This document shows, one piece after another, positions 34,998-40,299 of a DNA stretch of 40,299 nt. Source of the DNA: Alphaproteobacteria bacterium (GTDB lineage Bacteria; Pseudomonadota; Alphaproteobacteria; UBA9219). The notes beneath the pieces are model-generated. The model was given only the letters and a program-made list of their open reading frames with translations. It made no database searches and was not told where the DNA came from. The stretch lies in contig JAQUYN010000015.1 in NCBI GenBank assembly GCA_028691835.1, forward strand, positions 1 to 40,299, given 5' to 3'. Numbering within the stretch: position 1 is the first letter of the stretch; each line of letters opens with the position of its first letter. The translations under genes and the position numbers were made by a program.

Positions 34998-35738
34998 ATG
35001 CAAGGTGCAGGTCTCGTTCTAACATCGTATCAAGACTCATTGGTGCATGCGATGGATATCACAGCCAATAACATCGCGAATGTGAACACCACTGGCTATA
35101 AACGCGAGAGCGTAACCTTCGACACGTACATTTCTCGCCCAGAACCCACGCAAACCTTTCAATTCGCCGTAGAAAACGGCACATACCGTGATACGGCTCA
35201 AGGCCCCACCTTGATGACGGGAAACCCTCTCGATGTGGCTATTCAGGGCCAGGGCTACCTCGCGGTAGAAACTCAAGCGGGCATCCGCTACACCCGAGCC
35301 GGCGCCATGCAGCTTAACAGCGAGGGTGAAATTGTAACTGGCGCAGGCGACAAAGTTTTGGGGGATGGCCAACAACCGATCACGCTACCTTCAGATGCAC
35401 AACAAATCTTGATTGGGTCAGATGGCACCATTTCCGTTCAGTCCGGCACAAGCTCAAGCGCGACCCAAGTCGGCAAACTCGTTTTGGTCAAATTTGCCAA
35501 CGAAAATAGTCTTTCTCCCGTCGGCAACAATCTTTATGCCTCAGGGGAAGCCCCCATACCCGAAGCCGACGGCGTTATCGTACAAGGAGCCATTGAGCAA
35601 TCCAACGTTCAGTCCGTCTCAGAAATGACTCGGATGATCGATGTTTCGCGCACATACCAACAGGTCGTGCATCTTTTAGAGCTTGAGAACGAACGACAAT
35701 CCAGAGCCATCCAACGCTTAGGCAAAGCAACAGCATAA
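34998..35738 (+). CDS. flgF: FlgF, flagellar proximal rod protein
   Basis: The 246-aa rod protein has the N-terminal flagellar motif VLTSYQDSLVHAMDITANNIANVNTTGYKRE, the FRTPV-like middle, and the C-terminal ALEQSNVQSV...MIDVSRTYQQVVHLL-type segment (here GAIEQSNVQSVSEMTRMIDV). The ATG at 34998 has GGAG 8 nt upstream; an upstream in-frame start at 34977 has no support. It is first in the operon flgF-flgG-flgA-flgH and is probably driven by the sigma-54 promoter at 34924. Confidence 0.93.
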   Translation: MQGAGLVLTSYQDSLVHAMDITANNIANVNTTGYKRESVTFDTYISRPEPTQTFQFAVENGTYRDTAQGPTLMTGNPLDVAIQGQGYLAVETQAGIRYTRAGAMQLNSEGEIVTGAGDKVLGDGQQPITLPSDAQQILIGSDGTISVQSGTSSSATQVGKLVLVKFANENSLSPVGNNLYASGEAPIPEADGVIVQGAIEQSNVQSVSEMTRMIDVSRTYQQVVHLLELENERQSRAIQRLGKATA

Positions 35739-35769
35739 TAAGAGAGACCAGATAGGGAGTCACAGAACA

Positions 35770-36555
35770 ATGAGAGCACTTAGTATCGGCGCAACAGGCA
35801 TGCAGGCTCAACAGCTGAATGTCGAAGTCATCTCCAACAACATCGCCAACATTTCAACAACGGGGTTCAAACGTTCTCGTGCTGAGTTTCAAGACATGTT
35901 GTATGAAAATTTGCGCCGTGTTGGGTCGCCATCTTCAGATACAGGCACCCTCCTCCCGTCTGGGCTCCAAGTTGGCCTCGGCGTTAAACCTGTCGCAACA
36001 TATCGCATCAATGAACAAGGAAACCTAACAGTTACCGACAACGAATATGACGTTGCCATTAATGGTCGTGGCTATTTGCAAGTTCAAATGCCAGACGGCA
36101 CGACATCATATACCCGCGCAGGATCGCTTCAACTCAATGAAACGGGACAACTTGTTTCGCCTGATGGGTATCTAATTATCCCAAGCATTACCGTCCCCAC
36201 GAATGCCCTTTCTGTCACAATCAATCCATCGGGTATTATTTCCGCTACTATCGATGGACAAACGGCAACGCAAAATCTAGGTCAACTACAGCTCGCCGCC
36301 TTCATCAATCCCACCGGACTTGAATCGATTGGGGACAATCTTCTTCGCGAAACAGAAGCATCGGGATCTCCCATCGTTGGGAACCCCCAAGCGACAGGCT
36401 TTGGAAGCCTGATTCAAGGATCCGTTGAAAGCTCAAACGTAAATGTCGTTTCTGAAATCACGGGTCTTATCACGGCACAACGCGCCTATGAAATGAACTC
36501 ACGCGTGATCAAAACAGCAGATGATATGCTCACAACCGTCAGCCAATTGAAGTAA
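35770..36555 (+). CDS. flgG: FlgG, flagellar distal rod protein
   Basis: The 261-aa protein, the standard FlgG length, has MRALSIGATGMQAQQLNVEV and ISNNIANISTTGFKRSRAEF at the N-terminus, then GRGYLQVQMPDGTTSYTRAG. The C-terminal segment is GSVESSNVNVVSEITGLITAQRAYEMNSRVI. It builds the distal rod that spans the periplasm to the hook. The ATG at 35770 has GGGAG about 10 nt upstream and lies 31 nt after flgF. Confidence 0.97.
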   Translation: MRALSIGATGMQAQQLNVEVISNNIANISTTGFKRSRAEFQDMLYENLRRVGSPSSDTGTLLPSGLQVGLGVKPVATYRINEQGNLTVTDNEYDVAINGRGYLQVQMPDGTTSYTRAGSLQLNETGQLVSPDGYLIIPSITVPTNALSVTINPSGIISATIDGQTATQNLGQLQLAAFINPTGLESIGDNLLRETEASGSPIVGNPQATGFGSLIQGSVESSNVNVVSEITGLITAQRAYEMNSRVIKTADDMLTTVSQLK

Positions 36556-36562
36556 TAACGCC

Positions 36563-37525
36563 ATGAAAAAGACCTTTGCCACAACCATCCTGATCATAAT
36601 CGCCAGCTGCTTCGCCGTTTCAGCGTGGGCAAGTACGCCCGTCAAGCTTCGGCACAGAGTTGAGATCAACAGCCCGGCAATCCGACTGGCTGACGTTTTT
36701 GACGGCATCCCTGACGATCTGGATCGCGACATTGCGACCGCACCAGCCCCGGGCAAGAGCGTCACCTATGACTTTCGCGTCCTTGGGCAGCTGACGGATC
36801 GGTACCGACTGGAATGGCAACCGGAAAGTACTGCCGAGAAAAGCATTCTGACGCGGGCCGCGACGGTCATTTCTGCCGACATGATTCAAGAAGCCATTCT
36901 ACAAAAATTAAAAGAGACCATGCGCCAAGACAACACCAGCGTTGAGGTCATCTTCGACAACCGTAACCTTGGCATCTATCTTGCCACGGGTCGTGAACCA
37001 ACCTTCTCTTTGATCAATTTTTCTTATGACGAGCCCAACCATCGCTTTCGCACAGAACTTGTTGCGCAAACAGAAGGGCAGCCCATCAACCAACAAATCA
37101 CCGGCCGAGTTATTGTCAAAAAGACTGTTCCTGTCTTGTCGCACAGGTTGGCTTCGGGAACATCTATCGGTGTCGGCGACCTGACGTTTCTTACGCTCAA
37201 CGAGGATCGCATTGGCATTGATGTCCTAACCGATGCCTCACAAATTATCGGACAAGAGCTTCGTCATGATCAGGCTGAAAGTCAGTTGTTGCGTGTGCAT
37301 GACGTTATGCCTACGAGGCTTGTAATCCGAGGCTCCTTGATCACGATGAAGATTCAAACGCCAACAATGTTAATCACCACACAAGGCAAAGCCTTGCAAG
37401 ATGGGGCAAAAGGTGATGTTGTACGCGTAACAAATATGCAAAGCAGTCGCGTTGTCGAAGGCACGGTAGAAGCGACGGGAGTGGTTCGCGTTGGCCCTTT
37501 CGCTCAGATGGCAGCCGCTCGCTAA
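36563..37525 (+). CDS. flgA: FlgA, P-ring assembly chaperone
   Basis: The 320-aa protein has a signal peptide (TILIIIASCFAVSAWA) and an N-terminal region followed by a SAF-type domain. The C-terminal FlgA block includes LASGTSIGVGDLTFLTLNEDRI, IIGQELRHDQAESQLLRVHDV and GSLITMKIQTPTMLITTQGKALQDGAKGDVVRVTNMQS. FlgA acts in the periplasm and helps FlgI form the P-ring. It starts 7 nt after flgG. flgI itself is not in the window. Confidence 0.93.
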   Translation: MKKTFATTILIIIASCFAVSAWASTPVKLRHRVEINSPAIRLADVFDGIPDDLDRDIATAPAPGKSVTYDFRVLGQLTDRYRLEWQPESTAEKSILTRAATVISADMIQEAILQKLKETMRQDNTSVEVIFDNRNLGIYLATGREPTFSLINFSYDEPNHRFRTELVAQTEGQPINQQITGRVIVKKTVPVLSHRLASGTSIGVGDLTFLTLNEDRIGIDVLTDASQIIGQELRHDQAESQLLRVHDVMPTRLVIRGSLITMKIQTPTMLITTQGKALQDGAKGDVVRVTNMQSSRVVEGTVEATGVVRVGPFAQMAAAR

Positions 37526-37545
37526 AGAATAAGGATTGAAAAGAA

Positions 37546-38298
37546 ATGAAACGAACCACCTTTCTTCACACAACCCTTGTGACCCTAACAATCATGGGAC
37601 TTACAGGATGCAATGTCGCAACACGCGTAAGTGAAATTGGTGAAGCACCAAAGCTGGCGTCTATACAAGACCCTTCGTCAATCCCCAATTCTGTCCCTGT
37701 TCAAATGCCCATGCCCGCGCCCCAACTCGGCGAACGTCAACCTAATTCTCTTTGGCGCACAGGATCAAGGGCCTTCTTTCGCGATCAACGCGCAAGTCGC
37801 GTCGGCGACATTCTAACCGTGATTATCAGTATTGATGAAAAGGCAGAAATCTCGAATGAGACCAAACGATCACGCAACAATACCGAAGCCGCCACAATGA
37901 CGAACTTGTTTGGACTTGAATCTCAATTAACAAAAGTCCTTCCTGAGGGCACGGCGGGCGATTCTCTGCTCAATACAGGAAGCACCACAAGCAATAATGG
38001 CAAAGGAACCGTTGATCGTTCGGAAAAAATTAACCTGCGTGTCGCAGCCACCATTACACAAATCTTGCCGAACGGTAATTTAGTCCTAGCAGGGCGGCAG
38101 CAAGTTAATGTCAACTATGATCTGCGCGAACTATTAATAACAGGGGTCATCCGTCCGGAGGACATCAGCGCAGAAAACACTGTAAAATATGATCAGGTCG
38201 CGGAAGCACGCATTTCATACGGCGGGCGAGGTCAACTTCAAGATGTTCAGCAGCCACGTTATGGCACACAGCTTCTTGATGTGATTATGCCGTTCTAG
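37546..38298 (+). CDS. flgH: FlgH, flagellar L-ring lipoprotein
   Basis: The 250-aa outer-membrane lipoprotein has the lipobox LTGC (Cys23), SLWRTGSRAFFRDQRASRVGDILTVIISI, and the C-terminal GVIRPEDISAENTVKYDQVAEARISYGGRGQL typical of FlgH. It forms the L-ring around the rod. An AAGGA sequence lies about 10 nt before the ATG. The TAG stop (38296-38298) touches the first bases of the family B repeat at 38297, so the flagellar operon ends abruptly at a repeat cluster. Confidence 0.97.
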   Translation: MKRTTFLHTTLVTLTIMGLTGCNVATRVSEIGEAPKLASIQDPSSIPNSVPVQMPMPAPQLGERQPNSLWRTGSRAFFRDQRASRVGDILTVIISIDEKAEISNETKRSRNNTEAATMTNLFGLESQLTKVLPEGTAGDSLLNTGSTTSNNGKGTVDRSEKINLRVAATITQILPNGNLVLAGRQQVNVNYDLRELLITGVIRPEDISAENTVKYDQVAEARISYGGRGQLQDVQQPRYGTQLLDVIMPF

Positions 38299-38420
38299 AG
38301 CAGATCGCGATAAGGTTGACACCTTTTGCGCCAAGCGTTCGCATGAATCGGCTCGATAAATAATAGGATAGAGCGGCTGCATGCAGTGAACGATGCGTCA
38401 ACCTAATCGGGAAACGCTCT
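38297..38420. repeat. Family B palindromic element, full copy (124 bp)
   Basis: Its ends are an imperfect 23-bp inverted repeat: AGAGCAGATCGCGATAAGG... at 38297-38319 and ...CTAATCGGGAAACGCTCT at 38398-38420. The first half matches the partial copy at 19492-19555. It has no coding capacity. Confidence 0.88.
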
Positions 38421-38424
38421 AAAA

Positions 38425-38532
38425 GTTTGCTGAAAAACTCAAAAAATGACTCAACGATACATCCCTAACGTCCCGGCCCCCGAGCCGGGATTTTTTGAAA
38501 TAGCTCGTTGCTCCATGAGTTTTTCAGCAAAC
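38425..38532. repeat. Third palindromic element with perfect 17-bp inverted repeat
   Basis: GTTTGCTGAAAAACTCA (38425-38441) and TGAGTTTTTCAGCAAAC (38516-38532) are perfect reverse complements, and a second inner pair (ACTCAACGA and CTCGTTGCT) is imperfect. A G+C-rich hairpin terminator sits in the middle. Only this copy is seen in the window. Confidence 0.85.
38471..38496 (+). terminator. Rho-independent terminator downstream of flgH
   Basis: TCCCGGC pairs with GCCGGGA around a 6-nt loop and is followed by six T residues. It is placed 173 nt after the flgH stop on the same strand. It belongs to the third palindromic element. Confidence 0.85.
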
Positions 38533-38550
38533 GGCTAAAGCCTTTTTCAG

Positions 38551-38734
38551 ATAATACCAACCTGCGTATGAAAGCATCCCTATAGATCACGAGCGGTTGC
38601 GAGGAGGGAGCCTCTCGCCGGACAGGCCTTTCCTTTAAAAACAAAGCGCCCGTCCTGCAAGAGGATCGTGAGGCGCAGAGCGAGTGATTGCGTGCAGCAC
38701 TCTCAATACGTCAGTTCATAGACGGATTGGTTTA
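38551..38734. repeat. Family A palindromic element, copy 4 (full length, about 184 bp)
   Basis: It starts ATAATACCAACCTGCG and ends GACGGATTGGTTTA. It contains GAGCGGTTGCGAGGAGGGA, CCTCTCGCCGGACAGGCC, GTCCTGCAAGAGG and GAGGCGCAGAGCGAG, in the same orientation as copy 3b. It ends 12 bp before the folP stop. Confidence 0.92.
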
Positions 38735-38746
38735 AGTTGGCCCGTT

Positions 38747-39616
38747 TCAACCTGCCGCCATAAGGGCATGCGTCATACGGACCACCCGACTCATAAAACG
38801 CACGTCATGGACACGCAAAATTGAAGCGCCGCGCATCGTACCGACGGCAACCGTTGCCGCAGTTCCTTCTAAGCGAGCCTCTGCCGGAAGATCAAGAACA
38901 CGCCCAATAAAACTTTTGCGCGATGCCCCCAAAAGGACAGGAAACCCCAAGGGGGCAAAATGGTCCAACTGATTGATGAGCGCAAGATTTTGTTCCAACG
39001 TTTTTCCAAAACCAATACCAGGATCAAGAATAATCCTATCGTGCGAAACGCCGTCTTCTAGAGCCGTTGTCGCCAACCCCATAAGATCACGGGCGACATC
39101 CTCCGTATTCATTCTTTCTTCTTTGGCCAGATACTCCCCACCAACCATACGCGTTTGGGTTACATCCCGTGCACAGGCTTCATTGTGCATCAAGACAAGA
39201 TACCCCCCCTTATCCGCCGCCAACCTTCTCATGCGAGGATCTTGCCCATGACCAGAAATATCATTGATAAGGCTAGCCCCTGCCTCCAAAGCCACACAAG
39301 CGACATCATATTTCATCGTGTCAATACTCAAGGGAATATCTGGCCGTGCTTTGTGTATAGCGGAAATCACGGGAGAAATGCGGCGAATTTCTTCGCCAGA
39401 AAGAAGGGGCTTTGCGCCGGGACGCGTACTTTCACCGCCAATATCCAAAATATCGGCACCATCTTCAATCATTTGAAGTGCATACTGGGTCGCGTCGCGC
39501 ACATAGTCTTCAGAAAGAAGAAGCCCATCTCCAGAAAAAGAGTCCGGGGTAACATTGACAATTCCCATAATTAACGAGCGCTTGCCCAAATCAGGAAGAG
39601 GCCCCCGCACAGCCAT
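38747..39616 (-). CDS. folP: FolP, dihydropteroate synthase
   Basis: The 289-aa enzyme has IMGIVNVTPDSFSGDG (pterin/pABA loop 1), DIGGESTRPGA (loop 2), LSIDTMK, LINDISG, LDPGIGFGKT, LLGASRKSFIG and the C-terminal ILRVHDV. It joins pABA to the pterin pyrophosphate to form dihydropteroate in folate synthesis and is the target class of sulfonamides. The ATG at 39616 lies 2 nt after the folK stop, so they are co-transcribed. A family A repeat lies just beyond its stop. Confidence 0.97.
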   Translation of the reverse strand: MAVRGPLPDLGKRSLIMGIVNVTPDSFSGDGLLLSEDYVRDATQYALQMIEDGADILDIGGESTRPGAKPLLSGEEIRRISPVISAIHKARPDIPLSIDTMKYDVACVALEAGASLINDISGHGQDPRMRRLAADKGGYLVLMHNEACARDVTQTRMVGGEYLAKEERMNTEDVARDLMGLATTALEDGVSHDRIILDPGIGFGKTLEQNLALINQLDHFAPLGFPVLLGASRKSFIGRVLDLPAEARLEGTAATVAVGTMRGASILRVHDVRFMSRVVRMTHALMAAG

Positions 39617-39618
39617 GA

Positions 39619-40137
39619 TTACAACCCCTGATCAAGCTTAGTCGCGCGATCTCCCGGCGGAAGAACCGCAAGAAGCTCACGTACAGACTTGTTCAAAACA
39701 GGATGAACCCATTCAGCGGCAACATCAGCAAGCGGTTCAAGAACAAAAACACGCTCGGCCATCAATGAATGAGGAATAGAAAGCTCGGTTGTGTGTAACG
39801 CAAGCTGATCATAAAAAATGATGTCAATGTCGATGATGCGTGGACCATAACGAAATGTCGGACGACGGCCTAATTCAATTTCAAGATCCTTGACGGTGTA
39901 AAGAAGCCCCATGGGATCTAACGTTGTCGTCCCGCGCACAACAGCGTTCAGGAATAATGGTTGATCCGTAACATAAACAGGATGCGTCTCATAAACAGCT
40001 GATCTGGCCGTCACGGTAACATAAGGAGCCAACGCTTCACACGTTGCACGCATAATTGCCAAGCGGTCGCCGAGATTCGAGCCAAGCGCAAGGCATATAT
40101 CATGAGATTTGGGGGCAATTTCAGTCATGGGCGGCAT
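39619..40137 (-). CDS. folK: FolK, HPPK pyrophosphokinase
   Basis: The 172-aa protein has ALGSNLGDR, the substrate-binding QPLFLNAVV, and RYGPRIIDIDIIFYD followed by LSIPHSLMAERVFVLEPLADVA, all diagnostic of 6-hydroxymethyl-7,8-dihydropterin pyrophosphokinase. It makes the pyrophosphorylated pterin used by FolP, encoded next. ATG 40137 or ATG 40128 are both possible starts; neither has a good ribosome-binding site, and a longer frame from a TTG at 40164 is unlikely. Confidence 0.96.
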   Translation of the reverse strand: MPPMTEIAPKSHDICLALGSNLGDRLAIMRATCEALAPYVTVTARSAVYETHPVYVTDQPLFLNAVVRGTTTLDPMGLLYTVKDLEIELGRRPTFRYGPRIIDIDIIFYDQLALHTTELSIPHSLMAERVFVLEPLADVAAEWVHPVLNKSVRELLAVLPPGDRATKLDQGL

Positions 40138-40175
40138 GATGGCTTGATTTTCGCAATTTAGCAAGGTGGGTTAAA

Positions 40176-40299
40176 CTACAACGAGCCACCGGGCTTAAAG
40201 TTCATCTTGACGCCGGCGCGCTCCCATTTCTGGTTGGCTTCTTTCGAGGTTGCAATATATTGCTGCGCCGCTGCAGACTGCAGAACCTGACCATAGTCT
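40176..40299 (-). CDS. C-terminal end of an unrecognised protein (5' part outside window)
   Basis: An open frame enters from the window edge and stops at TAG (40176-40178), giving 40 residues that end QKWERAGVKMNFKPGGSL. The composition (Ala/Gln-rich, then charged) looks coding, and it lies 38 nt upstream of folK on the same strand. No family can be assigned from so short a piece. Confidence 0.55.
   Translation of the reverse strand, partial: DYGQVLQSAAAQQYIATSKEANQKWERAGVKMNFKPGGSL

Noticed and set aside
16775..38734. CRISPR array or transposon with its own transposase
   Set aside because: The repeats are dispersed palindromes without regular spacers, and no transposase or cas gene is present in the window.

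Overview
The window comes from an alphaproteobacterium of moderate G+C content, probably a free-living, flagellated, Rhodospirillales-like lineage. The evidence is the gene repertoire and order. It has a short alphaproteobacterial HprK beside rapZ, an EIIA(Man)/HPr/EI set without a sugar permease, ahcY, a PAS-type histidine kinase next to tsaE-amgK-murU-addB, an iscR-sufBCDSU-sufT operon, and flagellar genes including motE and a DUF6468 protein. The species cannot be named from the sequence alone. No rRNA, tRNA, CRISPR array, transposase or phage gene was seen.

Layout. Positions 1-4.9 kb, minus strand: a tightly overlapping set (histidine kinase-like protein, tsaE, amgK, murU, start of addB) for tRNA t6A synthesis, MurNAc recycling and recombination. 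Positions 5.0-8.7 kb: hemN, an OmpA-like protein, Fe superoxide dismutase and a conserved hypothetical, with a shared terminator between ompA and sodB and a heptanucleotide tandem repeat at 8684-8729. Positions 8.8-14.8 kb, minus: ahcY, EI, HPr, EIIA, rapZ, hprK and marC, a regulatory phosphotransferase system. Positions 14.9-20.1 kb: bacteriohemerythrin (+), mgtC and DUF924, a lipoprotein DUF882 peptidase with a response regulator, an unknown Ala/Ser-rich protein, and PagL lipid A deacylase.

Positions 20.4-31.1 kb, minus, form one long likely polycistron: iscR, sufB, a DUF559 protein, sufC, a HAD phosphatase, sufD, sufS, sufU, sufT, an alpha/beta hydrolase and pepN. Most junctions overlap or are only a few bases apart. 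The DUF559 and HAD genes are unexpected guests between suf genes, and the DUF559 reading frame has an imperfect palindromic element inside it. Positions 31.7-34.7 kb (minus) and 35.0-38.3 kb (plus) are divergent flagellar clusters: motE, DUF6468, fliM and fliL one way, and flgF, flgG, flgA and flgH the other. A convincing sigma-54 promoter with an upstream perfect palindrome lies between them. Positions 38.7-40.1 kb carry folP and folK, followed by the C-terminal end of an unrecognised gene.

The most distinctive feature is a set of dispersed, non-coding palindromic elements. Family A (about 75-190 bp, ends ATACCAACC/GGTTGGTAT) has five copies. Family B (about 124 bp, ends AGAGC.../...GCTCT) has one full and one partial copy. 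A third palindrome has a perfect 17-bp inverted repeat around a terminator. Several copies sit exactly at gene ends, so the stop codons of the DUF882 gene, pepN and flgH lie in or touch a repeat end. Start codons were chosen by Shine-Dalgarno matches, gene overlap and family N-termini, and some remain uncertain, as noted.
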